From contig CACOMD010000007.1 of the NCBI GenBank assembly GCA_902628235.1, positions 1-40,379 on the forward strand: a stretch of 40,379 nucleotides of DNA, in the 5' to 3' direction. The DNA is from an uncultured Prochlorococcus sp. Its GTDB lineage: Bacteria; Cyanobacteriota; Cyanobacteriia; PCC-6307; Cyanobiaceae. The position numbers and the translations under genes are program-made. Below the pieces are notes generated by a model, which searched no databases, had not been told where the DNA came from, and worked only from the letters and a program-made list of their open reading frames with translations. This document shows, one piece after another, positions 15,609-24,928 of the stretch; the first letter of the stretch is position 1; each line of letters starts with the position of its first letter.

Positions 15609-16631
15609 ATGCTGCCAAAAGTCCATATAATAATTCCTACTTTTGAAAGATTAGAAATGTTTAAATTGTGCTTAGATTCAGTTTTAAGTCAATCTTATAA
15701 AAACATCATAATAACTATTTATGATAATTCTTATTCAAATAAAATAAAAAACTACATAAAGATATTTTGCGATAAATATCAAAATTTAGAATATGAGCGG
15801 AACTATATGAATTTGGGTGGCCTAGCTAATCATCGAAAATGCTTTAGAAATATAAAAGGTGATTTCTTTTATATATTAACTTCAGATGTTTTATTAACAA
15901 AATATACAATAGAAAAAATGGTAAAAATTACACAAGAAACTAGAGATCTACCTTTCGTTTTTGGTAACTGTGCAGATCAACTTATGAATGGTGAGACATT
16001 TAATGAGAATCAAGAGTTTAAAAAAAATAATCTAATTTCAAAAGGAACGGGGATATATTCAACAGATGATTTTTTAAAATATTACTTGCTGAAAAGCAAA
16101 GTTTCTAACAATATTAGTTTATATGAGAATCTTATAAACACTCAAATGTATCAAAATTCGGAGATAGGGTTACCGATATATGGTTTTAATGAGGAGGAAT
16201 CACGATTAGCGATCCTAATGCTTTTGCATAATGAGAAATTAGGTTATATTGATGAGATTTTAAAATTAAATCTTATTGATAGAGAGTGCAAAATTACAAG
16301 TCCTGGAAGAAAAGGTTCTGCTTATAGAGATTACTATATTTTATGGAGTATAGAAAATATTTTAAATGATCATAAGAGAAGATTAATTCACAGAGATGTA
16401 AATTTGTTCCCAATCAAAATTAGATTAATTAGAGGTTACTTTAAATGTTTGTGCTATTTTGATATGATCTCGTTGTATTCAGCAAATAATTTAATTTTAT
16501 TAATATTGGATATATGCTCCAATCTGTTAATTAATTTTATATTTTTACCTTTAAAAATAATTTTTCATCTTTTTAAATTATTAATAAGAATTTTAATTTT
16601 CTTTAAAAGAAAATTTAAATTATCTTCTTGA
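15609..16631 (+). CDS. Family 2 glycosyltransferase with hydrophobic C-terminal tail
   Basis: A 340-residue GT-A enzyme. The N-terminus VHIIIPTFERLEMFKLCLDS and IIITIYDNSYSN are the nucleotide-sugar strands of GT2 proteins. A DXD-like position is occupied by TSDVL near residue 95. The last 60 residues are strongly hydrophobic and basic (LILLILDICSNLLINFIF core) and should anchor it to the inner membrane. It sits within the CDP-deoxysugar genes and may transfer that sugar, which is inference. 125 bp of AT-rich DNA separates it from rfbG. Confidence 0.8.
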   Translation: MLPKVHIIIPTFERLEMFKLCLDSVLSQSYKNIIITIYDNSYSNKIKNYIKIFCDKYQNLEYERNYMNLGGLANHRKCFRNIKGDFFYILTSDVLLTKYTIEKMVKITQETRDLPFVFGNCADQLMNGETFNENQEFKKNNLISKGTGIYSTDDFLKYYLLKSKVSNNISLYENLINTQMYQNSEIGLPIYGFNEEESRLAILMLLHNEKLGYIDEILKLNLIDRECKITSPGRKGSAYRDYYILWSIENILNDHKRRLIHRDVNLFPIKIRLIRGYFKCLCYFDMISLYSANNLILLILDICSNLLINFIFLPLKIIFHLFKLLIRILIFFKRKFKLSS

Positions 16632-16732
16632 GTTGAAATATATTTATGCTATCGATTTATTTTTATATGATAATTATAAAAATTATGTCAAACCAAGGGA
16701 AAAAACGTATTATATAATTCAAAAAAAATTCT

Positions 16733-17509
16733 ATGAAAGCTGTAATATTAGCCGGAGGACTAGGCACAAGACTTAGTGAAGAAACTCACTTAAAGCCTAA
16801 ACCGATGGTTGAAATTTGGAATAGACCTATTCTCTGGCATATCCTCAAAATATATAGTTTTTATGGAGTCAAAGAATTTATAATTTGTTGTGGTTATAAG
16901 GGCTATCTTATAAAAGAGTATTTTTCAAATTACTTTTTGCATGATAGTGATGTTACATTTCATATAGGAAGTAAAAAAGAATCTTATGACGTTCATGAAA
17001 GAGGAAAGGATGAATGGAAAATTACCTTAATTAATACTGGAGAAAATACAAATACTGCTGGAAGATTGAAAATGGTTAGAAAATATTTGAATTCTAATGA
17101 AGCATTTTTCTTTAATTACGGAGATGGTGTTGGCGACGTCAATTTAAAAAAATTAGTTGAATTACATAAATTAAATCAAAAAAAAGTTACTCTAACTGCT
17201 GTTCAGCCTCCTGCTAGATTTGGAGCCTTGGATCTTGATGGAGACTCAGTTATTAGATTTAAAGAAAAACCTACTGGAGATAATTCATGGATTAATGGAG
17301 GTTTTTTTGTGGTTGAGCCATCTGTCCTTGATCAAATCAATAATGATGAAAGCAGTTGGGAGCAAGAGGTTCTACCTGATTTAGCTCAAAGAAATCAGTT
17401 AAGTGCTAAATATAGTGGATTTTGGCATCCAATGGATACTTTAAGAGATAGAAATAAATTAGATGAATTATGGAGAAGTGGAAAAGCTAAATGGAAACTT
17501 TGGAAGTAA
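16733..17509 (+). CDS. rfbF: Glucose-1-phosphate cytidylyltransferase
   Basis: A 258-residue nucleotidyltransferase with VILAGGLGTRLSEET (4-18) followed by KPKPMVEIWNRPILWHILKIY, the near-invariant RfbF start. NYGDGVGDVN (near residue 130) holds the catalytic Asp. It makes CDP-glucose from CTP and glucose-1-phosphate, the substrate of RfbG. A TATAAT at 16713-16718, 15 bp before the ATG, is close for a promoter but possible. The epimerase gene follows after 45 bp. Confidence 0.93.
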   Translation: MKAVILAGGLGTRLSEETHLKPKPMVEIWNRPILWHILKIYSFYGVKEFIICCGYKGYLIKEYFSNYFLHDSDVTFHIGSKKESYDVHERGKDEWKITLINTGENTNTAGRLKMVRKYLNSNEAFFFNYGDGVGDVNLKKLVELHKLNQKKVTLTAVQPPARFGALDLDGDSVIRFKEKPTGDNSWINGGFFVVEPSVLDQINNDESSWEQEVLPDLAQRNQLSAKYSGFWHPMDTLRDRNKLDELWRSGKAKWKLWK

Positions 17510-17554
17510 TATTATTTCTTTCGATGAGCTAAAATACTGAGTTTAAACAAAAAA

Positions 17555-18091
17555 ATGATTCATCGGTTAGAAAAAACTCCTATTAAGGATCTTTATGAAA
17601 TAGTATCAGATTATTTTAATGATGAGAGAGGATCATTTCTTGGCTGTTTTAAACTAAAGGAAAAAACTTTTTTCGATTTATGGTCTCATCGTAAAGTTAG
17701 ACAAATAAACATAAGCTCATCGAATAAAATCGGTTCAATAAGAGGTCTGCATTATCAAGATGGAGCATATGCAGAAGCAAAATTAGTAAGGTGTATAAAT
17801 GGAAGAATATGGGATGTGGCTGTAGATTTAAGAGAGGATTCAGAGACTTATGGATTATGGCATTCAATAGAATTATCTCCTAAGAAAGGTAATGCATTCT
17901 TTATCCCAGAGGGTTTTGCTCATGGCTTTCAAGTATTGGAAAAAAATAGTTCATTACTTTATATTCATTCTAATAATTGGGAACCAGATTTCGAAAAAGG
18001 TATCATATGGAATGATGATAAATTAAAAATTAATTGGCCTCTCAAGGTTACAGAAATAAGTAAGAGAGACCAGTCTTTACCAAAACTTTAG
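17555..18091 (+). CDS. RmlC-like NDP-4-keto-6-deoxyhexose epimerase
   Basis: A 178-residue RmlC cupin. RGLHYQ carries the catalytic His66, WDVAVDLR is the second conserved strand, and FIPEGFAHGF has His123. By spacing, RmlC Tyr132 corresponds to Tyr136, but the second key Tyr (Tyr138 in Salmonella RmlC) aligns with Trp142 in SNNWEPDFE. This suggests an enzyme that epimerizes only one carbon, or with altered specificity. Between rfbF and a C-methyltransferase it most likely acts on CDP-4-keto-6-deoxyglucose rather than the dTDP sugar. The methyltransferase follows after 6 bp. Confidence 0.85.
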   Translation: MIHRLEKTPIKDLYEIVSDYFNDERGSFLGCFKLKEKTFFDLWSHRKVRQINISSSNKIGSIRGLHYQDGAYAEAKLVRCINGRIWDVAVDLREDSETYGLWHSIELSPKKGNAFFIPEGFAHGFQVLEKNSSLLYIHSNNWEPDFEKGIIWNDDKLKINWPLKVTEISKRDQSLPKL

Positions 18092-18097
18092 TTAATT

Positions 18098-19327
18098 ATG
18101 AAATTTCAATGTAGGCATTGCAGAGAAAAATTAGATAATGAAGTTATTAATCTTGGTTCTCAGCCTGCTAGTAACGCATACTTGAGCAAAGAAGATCTGC
18201 TTAAACCTGAAATAACTTATCCATTAAAAGTTTATATATGTAAAAAGTGTTGGCTAATGCAAATACCTGAATATGCTAAGCCTGAAGAATTATTTAAAGC
18301 AGACTATGCTTATTTTTCAAGTACATCAAAAAGTTGGTGCATGCATGCTAAAAATTATGTAAATCAATGTATCGAAAAAAAAATAATTAATAAAAAAAGT
18401 TTTGTGGTGGAAATTGCATCAAATGATGGTTATCTTCTCCAATATGTTAAGGAAAAAGGAATAAAATGCCTTGGAATTGAACCGACATTTGAGACCTCTC
18501 AAATTGCAAGATCAAAAGGTATAAATACATTAAATAAATTTTTTGGTGAGTATTTAGTTGATGAATTAAAGCAAAATTATGTTGGTTTAAATGGAGCTGA
18601 TTTAATCATTGCAAATAATGTTATCGCTCATGTCCCAAATGTAAATGACTTTGTTAAAGGATTAGCTTCTTTAGTGAGTGATAATGGATTGATTTCTATA
18701 GAATTCCCACATTTGCTTAAACTTTTAAAATTAAATCAATTTGATACTATTTATCACGAACATTTTAGTTATTTTAGCTTAAGAACTATTAAAAGAATTG
18801 CTTTATTTGCAGGATTAAAAATAGTTGGGACAGAAGAGCTGAGAACTCATGGGGGAAGCTTAAGAGTTTGGTTGATGAAAAATAAGTCAGTATGTAATAC
18901 AAGTGATAAAAATATTAGTAAGGTTTTAAGGGAAGAATCTGAAGGTAAATTAGAATCTATTGATACCTATAAAAAGTTACAAACTAATGCTGAAAAAATA
19001 AAAAATTCATTAATTGAATTTCTTATTCACAATAAAAATAAAGGTTCAGAAGTACATGCTTATGGTGCTGCAGCAAAGGGCAATACTCTACTTAATTTTG
19101 CTGGGATTAGAAGTGATTTGATCAAATCCATAGCAGATAAATCTTTAAGTAAACAAAATAAATTCTTGCCTGGAAGTCACATACCAATAATTTCTCCAGA
19201 GGATCTTTTTAATCAAATGCCAAATAAAATTTTAATTATGCCATGGAATATTGCTGATGAAATAAAAAATGAATATAGAAATTATAATTTTTATACATCA
19301 ATTCCATATTTTCGCAAAATAAGTTAA
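18098..19327 (+). CDS. NDP-hexose C-methyltransferase (TylC3/TcaB9-like)
   Basis: A 409-residue three-domain sugar C-methyltransferase. The N-terminal zinc-binding domain has CxxC pairs at Cys5/Cys8 and Cys48/Cys51. The SAM-binding core has VVEIASNDGYLLQY near residue 104. The catalytic YHEHFSYFS near residue 217 matches the Tyr/His/Glu of TcaB9. The C-terminal domain includes HAYGAAAKGNTLLNF, diagnostic of this family. These enzymes methylate C3 of 4-keto-6-deoxy sugars. With rfbF, rfbG and the epimerase it predicts a C3-methyl-branched CDP-deoxysugar. It is convergent with the aminotransferase gene, 15 bp apart. Confidence 0.88.
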   Translation: MKFQCRHCREKLDNEVINLGSQPASNAYLSKEDLLKPEITYPLKVYICKKCWLMQIPEYAKPEELFKADYAYFSSTSKSWCMHAKNYVNQCIEKKIINKKSFVVEIASNDGYLLQYVKEKGIKCLGIEPTFETSQIARSKGINTLNKFFGEYLVDELKQNYVGLNGADLIIANNVIAHVPNVNDFVKGLASLVSDNGLISIEFPHLLKLLKLNQFDTIYHEHFSYFSLRTIKRIALFAGLKIVGTEELRTHGGSLRVWLMKNKSVCNTSDKNISKVLREESEGKLESIDTYKKLQTNAEKIKNSLIEFLIHNKNKGSEVHAYGAAAKGNTLLNFAGIRSDLIKSIADKSLSKQNKFLPGSHIPIISPEDLFNQMPNKILIMPWNIADEIKNEYRNYNFYTSIPYFRKIS

Positions 19328-19342
19328 AAATTATTATCTAAT

Positions 19343-20491
19343 TTAAGATTCTTTAAATGTATATTGACCTAATATCTTTAATAATCTTTGACATACATAA
19401 TCAATATCTTCTTCCTCCAAGCATAAAGCCGAAGGTAAATTTAAACCTCTTGAACATAAGGAAAGTGCATTTGAATTTCTAAGAGATGCCTTTTTTGCTT
19501 CCTTACAATTTGCATATGCAGCTAAACTCGAAAGTGGATTAAAAAAAGGCCTAGTATTTATTCCTTCTTCTGACAATTTGTAAATTAATTCTTTTTTATT
19601 AAGATTTAACCTATTGGAAAAAATTATTGTAGTCATCCAAAAACTATTTTTCACATGAGGAGATTCATGATTTAAAGTTAACAATTCATTATTACCTAAC
19701 CTTTTTTTGTACCAATTATATATTTGAATTTTTTTTTCAACGAGTTCTTTAGCTCTTTCAATTTGACCTAAACCAAAAGCAGCTTGCAAAGGACTCATTT
19801 TATATTTAAAAGCAATCTCAGAGTTCTCGAATAAAGTATCTCCTGGGATTCGACCGTGATCACGAAGGAAAAGAATTCTTTCATATATTTTTTCGTCATC
19901 AGTAACTAACATTCCACCTTCACCAGTAGTAATAGTTTTAGAGCCATGAAAGCTGAAAACTCCTGTATGACCAAATTTACCTGCCATTTTTTTATTTATT
20001 TCAGAACCAAATCCTTCAGCTGCATCCTCTATTATTTTTAGATTATACTTTTTAGCAATCTTATTTATTTCATCAAAATTTGGCATTGATCCATAAAGAT
20101 CAACTGGAATTATCGCTTTTGTTTTGGGAGTAATTAGTTTCTTAATTGAATTATGGCATATACACCATGTATCAAGATTTACATCAGCAAATACAGGTTG
20201 AGCGCCAACATATTTAAGTGGGGCTGCAGTAGCAATCCATGTGATATCAGGAATAATAACCTCATCTCCTTGATTAATACCCAATGCCTCAAGTGACAAA
20301 TGAATACCAGATGTGCAATGGGGCAGTGATATTGAATATTCTGAACCTATATATTTTGAGAATGCTTTCTCAAATTTGTTATTCCAATAAGAAGAGTTCT
20401 CATACCAGCCATTTGCTGCAGCTTCTTTTGTATAGTTTATTTCTCTTTCTGTAACCCAAGGACCAGCAATAGGAATATTTCTATTTTTCAT
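19343..20491 (-). CDS. DegT/DnrJ/EryC1-family PLP aminotransferase
   Basis: A 382-residue sugar aminotransferase of the perosamine synthetase type. IPDITWIATAAPLKYVGAQPVF, VDLYGSMPNFDEI and IIEDAAEGFGS are family motifs. The PLP lysine is in FSFHGSKTITTGEGGM. It transfers amino from glutamate to C4 (or C3) of a keto-sugar nucleotide. It is the only gene on the - strand between the CDP-sugar operon and the ABC exporter, so it forms its own unit. A likely substrate is a 4-keto-6-deoxyhexose nucleotide; which one cannot be told from sequence. Confidence 0.88.
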   Translation of the reverse strand: MKNRNIPIAGPWVTEREINYTKEAAANGWYENSSYWNNKFEKAFSKYIGSEYSISLPHCTSGIHLSLEALGINQGDEVIIPDITWIATAAPLKYVGAQPVFADVNLDTWCICHNSIKKLITPKTKAIIPVDLYGSMPNFDEINKIAKKYNLKIIEDAAEGFGSEINKKMAGKFGHTGVFSFHGSKTITTGEGGMLVTDDEKIYERILFLRDHGRIPGDTLFENSEIAFKYKMSPLQAAFGLGQIERAKELVEKKIQIYNWYKKRLGNNELLTLNHESPHVKNSFWMTTIIFSNRLNLNKKELIYKLSEEGINTRPFFNPLSSLAAYANCKEAKKASLRNSNALSLCSRGLNLPSALCLEEEDIDYVCQRLLKILGQYTFKES

Positions 20492-20722
20492 GAATATTTG
20501 ACAAATATTTATATTGAATTATATTTGATTTTTATTTAGATTAAAATTTTCTAATATAATTTATAATTATCCGCAGTCTTTATTAAATAATTAAGATATT
20601 TTTTATTTATAATTCTTAAATTATACAAATAATAATCAATATTTTATATATTATTCATTAATAGGTTTATTTTAGTGATAAATCATAACTTCCTAAATTA
20701 GTTTTTTGCAATATTTTTAATT
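20492..20722. promoter_or_regulatory. Divergent intergenic region, aminotransferase / ABC exporter
   Basis: 231 bp between genes that diverge, so it should contain both promoters. It is nearly all A/T. I see no hairpin, repeat or defined operator. Confidence 0.3.
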
Positions 20723-22366
20723 ATGAATTTTAGTTCACTTGGAAAGTATATTAGATATTTTGCAGCAATAAAGTTTTTATTTGAATTTATATCTAAAAAG
20801 AATAAAATTTATTTTTATTTATGTATTTTATTTACATTAATGTTATCGATTGCTGAGCTTGCATTTTTTAGAAGATTATCAGCAATTAGTGATTTATTCA
20901 GCAGCGATATTTCTATAAAAACGCCTCTTGTTTTGATTGGGTTTGCATCATTAGTAGTAACTCTAAAAGTTCTTCATTCAAGAATAAACTATAAATTTGC
21001 AGCGGGATTTGGAAATGACCTAACAAAAATGGTTGTTAATTCTCACTATAGACAAGATATTTTTCAATTTAAATATGGTACAAAACTAGATCTTATTAGG
21101 ATGTATTCTCACAATATCGAGATAATAATAAAACTTCTTTTAAATATAAATTTAGGATTATCATCTTTATGCATCTTAATAGCCTTTTTTATAGGTTTAG
21201 TATCTAAATTTAGTTTTTCTTATTCTTTCATTGCTCTATTATTCACGGGACTTTTATTGATTTTGCCCCAATATGTAATAGGTCCATTCTTGAGGTATTT
21301 TAATAAGATAAATATCAAATATTATGGAGCTGCAATTTCTTATCTTTCAACTATTAAAAATAATCTTTTTGGCGATAGAATAGAAGGACTTGAGAATTCT
21401 CAAGTTTCAGAAATTCTAGAATTGGATTATAAATTTAGGGACTCTAATACATCTAGTTCTTTTCTTTCGGGTCTTCCTAGATTTTTTATTGAATATATTA
21501 TCATAAGTGGTCCTTTATTATTTTTTATCATTAATGATAAATCTTTAGGTTCTCTAGAATTCAATTCCCTTTTTTCAAATGTCGTTTCTATAGGTTATTT
21601 AGTTCAAAGAGCGATTCCTTGCTCATCCTCTATTGGACAAGCTTTATCAACCATGCAAGGAACACGTTTAGAATTGTTTGAAATTTATAACTATAAAAAG
21701 AAAGAGGTAGATAACTATAATTTTAATTATTCAAGGAATAGGATTGAATCTCCAGTAGATATTGAAATTAGATCAAAAAATTTAGAAATATTCTTGTCAA
21801 AAAATCGAATAAAGAAAATTACAAATTTTAATATTAATAAACCATCTCTTATTTCAATTATAGGACTATCAGGTATAGGTAAATCTTCATTATTAGATGT
21901 TATTTCTGGATTAATAAATCCTTCTTCTGGAACGATTCAATTATTTGTAAATGGCAAAATTATTAAAAATAAAAAAGAATACTTTAATTTTGTTAGTTAC
22001 TATATTCAAAACCAATCTTTTGAAGGCGCTTTATCTTCTTCTCAAAAGAAATTATGGATTAAATATGCAAAAGCATTTGGTGTCTTTGATTGCTTAGATC
22101 AATTTTTAGATAAATCATATGAGGAAAGAATTCTTTATCCCAAGACTTTTAGCGGAGGACAAAGACAAAGATTATCACTAGCAAAAGTATTATCTTCGAA
22201 CAAACCCATTTTTTTATTAGATGAACCAACCAGTGAATTAGATTCAAAAAACACAAAATTAATTTTAAGCCAACTGACGAAAATCTCAAAAAAAAGTATA
22301 GTTATATGCGTTACACATAACAAAGATTTAATATCAATTTCAGATCAGAGAATTGAAATTAAATAA
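20723..22366 (+). CDS. ABC exporter with fused ATPase, probable glycan/lipid flippase
   Basis: A 547-residue half-transporter. A membrane domain with about six helices occupies residues 1-300, followed by an ATPase with Walker A GLSGIGKS (381-388), signature FSGGQRQRLSLAK, Walker B IFLLDEPTSELD and H-loop CVTHNKD. The layout is that of MsbA/PglK-type exporters, which flip lipid-linked oligosaccharides or export polysaccharide. The nucleotide-binding domain is conserved but the membrane domain is divergent. Its position in the glycan island supports a role in moving a surface-glycan intermediate, though a peptide or lipid substrate cannot be excluded. Confidence 0.85.
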   Translation: MNFSSLGKYIRYFAAIKFLFEFISKKNKIYFYLCILFTLMLSIAELAFFRRLSAISDLFSSDISIKTPLVLIGFASLVVTLKVLHSRINYKFAAGFGNDLTKMVVNSHYRQDIFQFKYGTKLDLIRMYSHNIEIIIKLLLNINLGLSSLCILIAFFIGLVSKFSFSYSFIALLFTGLLLILPQYVIGPFLRYFNKINIKYYGAAISYLSTIKNNLFGDRIEGLENSQVSEILELDYKFRDSNTSSSFLSGLPRFFIEYIIISGPLLFFIINDKSLGSLEFNSLFSNVVSIGYLVQRAIPCSSSIGQALSTMQGTRLELFEIYNYKKKEVDNYNFNYSRNRIESPVDIEIRSKNLEIFLSKNRIKKITNFNINKPSLISIIGLSGIGKSSLLDVISGLINPSSGTIQLFVNGKIIKNKKEYFNFVSYYIQNQSFEGALSSSQKKLWIKYAKAFGVFDCLDQFLDKSYEERILYPKTFSGGQRQRLSLAKVLSSNKPIFLLDEPTSELDSKNTKLILSQLTKISKKSIVICVTHNKDLISISDQRIEIK

Positions 22367-22450
22367 ATTTTAATTATTATAAGTAATCAATCTAATACTT
22401 TAACTATTAATTTATAATAATTAAATTTAGAGTATTATAAAAAATGATGT

Positions 22451-23395
22451 ATGGAAGATTATCTACTTAATCAAAGTTGGGGTTTAATGTTGCATCATTT
22501 TCATGATGACATAAATCATAAAAAAGGACAGGGATCAATAGATGCTAATCTCTTTAAAAAACTATTGGGTTATGTCTCAGAAAAATATAATTTAGTAAAT
22601 GCTGATCAATTTTTAATCAAACATCAAAAAGGTTCATTAACAAATGAAGTATGTATTACTTTAGATGATTCTTTAAAATGTCAATATGATGTTGCATTGC
22701 CAATTTTAAAAAAGATGGGAGTTTCCGCATTTTTTTTTGTTTATACAAATGCTTTTAAAACAAATCCTGAATCATTAGAGTTTTATAGGGATTTTAGAAA
22801 TAATTATTTTGATAATATAGAAAATTTTTACTTAGAATTTTTCAAGATTTTTATGAAAACTAATAAAAAGGATTTTAAAATTTATAAAGAAAGTTATCCA
22901 GAAAATTATCTTAATAATTTTCCATTTTATACAGAAAATGATAGAAAATTTAGATTTGTTAGAGATAAAGTTTTAGGTCATGCAAAGTATTGCCAAATTA
23001 TGGACAAATTATTAGAAGAAAAAAATTATTGCAAGTCTGATAACAAAGACAAATTATTTATGTCTATGGATAATTTGAAAGATATATCTGATTATGGTCA
23101 TATTGTTGGACTTCATTCTACTTCACATCCAACTTGTATTGATGAGATGAGTTATTCAAGTCAGTTACAAGAATATAGAGAAAATTATAATTTTGTATAT
23201 TCAGTCACTAATAAAAAACCAATATCTATGTCCCATCCTTGTGGGAAATATAACAAAAGCACAATTTCAATTTTACATGAATTGGGGATAAAATTAGGGT
23301 TTAGATCTTCAATTTCAAAAGATTTTAAAAGAAGTAATCTTGAGGTACCAAGAGAAGATCATTCAAATTTAATTAAAAAATTTAAATTGATATGA
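22451..23395 (+). CDS. NodB-type polysaccharide deacetylase
   Basis: A 314-residue carbohydrate esterase 4-like protein. VCITLDDSLK is NodB motif 1 (catalytic and metal Asp pair), HSTSHPT is the zinc-binding His-X3-His motif 2, and SHPCGKYN is the later Pro-rich motif. LPILKKMGVSAFFFVYT lies between. There is no signal peptide, so it should act in the cytoplasm on a sugar nucleotide or lipid-linked sugar. Its stop overlaps the formyltransferase start as ATGA, tying removal of an N-acetyl group to addition of N-formyl. Three ATGs cluster at 22444-22453; 22451 is the one in frame. Confidence 0.82.
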   Translation: MEDYLLNQSWGLMLHHFHDDINHKKGQGSIDANLFKKLLGYVSEKYNLVNADQFLIKHQKGSLTNEVCITLDDSLKCQYDVALPILKKMGVSAFFFVYTNAFKTNPESLEFYRDFRNNYFDNIENFYLEFFKIFMKTNKKDFKIYKESYPENYLNNFPFYTENDRKFRFVRDKVLGHAKYCQIMDKLLEEKNYCKSDNKDKLFMSMDNLKDISDYGHIVGLHSTSHPTCIDEMSYSSQLQEYRENYNFVYSVTNKKPISMSHPCGKYNKSTISILHELGIKLGFRSSISKDFKRSNLEVPREDHSNLIKKFKLI

Positions 23396-24192
23396 AAATA
23401 ACTATTTTTACGAGTAATCATCCGAGACATATTTCTTTAATTTCTAAATTGGAAAAAGTTTCTGAAAAATGCTTCGCAATAATCGAGACAACTAGTTTAT
23501 TTCAAGGGAAATCAGGTGATTTTTATAAAAAGTCAAAAATAATGGATGAATACTTTAATAAGGTAAGAAATTCTGAAAATAAATATTTCGGTAGTCCAAA
23601 TTTTATCAGTAATAAATCGAAAATATTACCAGTAAATATGGGTGGCCTCAATGATTTAGATACCAATATATTAGGGGAAGCTTTGTCTTCAGATATTTTT
23701 TTGGTTTTTGGTTCAAGTTTTATAAAAGGTTGGTTAATCGAATTTCTTATAAAGAAGAAAGCAATGAATATTCATTTAGGGGTAAGTCCTTATTATCGAG
23801 GCAATTCATGTAATTTTTGGGCATGTTATGAAGATAATTTTCATTTAAATGGTGCCACAATTCATATGCTTTCATCAGGGTTAGATAGCGGGGACATTCT
23901 TTTTCATGCCTTACCAAATTTGGATGGGTGTAATAATCTTTTTGATTTTACGATGAAGTCAGTATATGTTGCCCAGAAAGCAGTTATTAATTGTATAAAA
24001 AATGATTCTATAAAAGATTTTAAAATGGTAAAACAAGATAAAAAAAAACAAATTGCTTATCATATTAAAAACGATTTTACTGATTCAGTAGCAAATGAAT
24101 TTTTGCATAAGGAATTAAAATTTGAGCAACTAAAATTAAAGATAACCGAACAAAGAAAGCGTTTTGATTTTGTTAATCCATTTATTAATTAA
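23392..24192 (+). CDS. Formyltransferase-family protein (sugar N-formyltransferase)
   Basis: A 266-residue protein with a formyl_trans_N-like core. FLVFGSSFIKGWLIE, then MNIHLGVSPYYRGNSCNFWA with the catalytic Asn-X-His, then HMLSSGLDSGDILF with the catalytic Asp. These match the N/H/D triad of 10-formyl-THF-dependent sugar N-formyltransferases. It lacks the C-terminal domain of methionyl-tRNA formyltransferase. Overlap with the deacetylase gene suggests it formylates the amine that the deacetylase exposes. It ends 6 bp from the convergent cytidylyltransferase gene. Confidence 0.82.
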   Translation: MKITIFTSNHPRHISLISKLEKVSEKCFAIIETTSLFQGKSGDFYKKSKIMDEYFNKVRNSENKYFGSPNFISNKSKILPVNMGGLNDLDTNILGEALSSDIFLVFGSSFIKGWLIEFLIKKKAMNIHLGVSPYYRGNSCNFWACYEDNFHLNGATIHMLSSGLDSGDILFHALPNLDGCNNLFDFTMKSVYVAQKAVINCIKNDSIKDFKMVKQDKKKQIAYHIKNDFTDSVANEFLHKELKFEQLKLKITEQRKRFDFVNPFIN

Positions 24193-24198
24193 TAATTT

Positions 24199-24900
24199 TT
24201 AATTTAAGAGATACTCAAATTGATTTCTAAAATCTAAAAATAGTTTTTCCGCTTTTCTAAAATCTTCTGGATAATCAATATTATTCTGGAACTTATTATT
24301 TGATTCTAAAGCATAATAGTTTGATCTTAGAATTTTATTCTTACTGTTTATTTTATAAATAAATATTCTACCTGATGGAATAAATGTTTTTTTAACAAAC
24401 TGACTTTGAAGATCTGGTGGATTATCTGGTACCCAGATATTATCAACTATTTTACCTGTACAAATTTTAATACTGTCAATTTCTATCAAACCTGTTGTCT
24501 TTAACTCTGAATAACATAAATTAATACAATTATCTATTAGATTAAATTCTCTTAATGGACTTGTAGGTTGTAATAGTAAGACATGAGAAAAGAATATTGA
24601 TTCTTCTTTGAATTCTTCTAATATTTTGTCGCACAAATCCTCAATGGAAGAATCATCTTTGGCTAGATTATTATTTCTTATGTGAAGTTTAATCTTATTA
24701 TTATTCCTTTCTTTATTGATTATTTCTGAGTCATCAGTACTTAAACAGATAGTATTAATTAAATTTGATTTTAATGCCGCTGAAATAGACCATTCGTATA
24801 AAAGTTTGCCATGAAAGTTTAATCTATTTTTATTTAGCAATCTTTTTGAGCCAGATCTAGCTGGAATTAGGCATAAGGTTTTATGTTTATTTTTATCCAA
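24199..24900 (-). CDS. Acylneuraminate cytidylyltransferase-like enzyme (first copy)
   Basis: A 233-residue CMP-sugar synthetase of the NeuA/PseF/LegF family. The CTP loop LIPARSGSKRLLNKN is at the N-terminus, and TICLSTDDSEI and LLLQPTSPLRE are further family motifs. It activates a nonulosonic acid as its CMP ester. It is the last gene of a three-gene - strand set with the Gfo/Idh oxidoreductase and a GT-B-like protein. A second NeuA-like gene at 31669 suggests that two different acids are activated, or that one copy works on a modified sugar. Confidence 0.85.
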   Translation of the reverse strand: MDKNKHKTLCLIPARSGSKRLLNKNRLNFHGKLLYEWSISAALKSNLINTICLSTDDSEIINKERNNNKIKLHIRNNNLAKDDSSIEDLCDKILEEFKEESIFFSHVLLLQPTSPLREFNLIDNCINLCYSELKTTGLIEIDSIKICTGKIVDNIWVPDNPPDLQSQFVKKTFIPSGRIFIYKINSKNKILRSNYYALESNNKFQNNIDYPEDFRKAEKLFLDFRNQFEYLLN

Positions 24901-24928
24901 TTGAAAATTTCTAATTAATAAAAATGAA

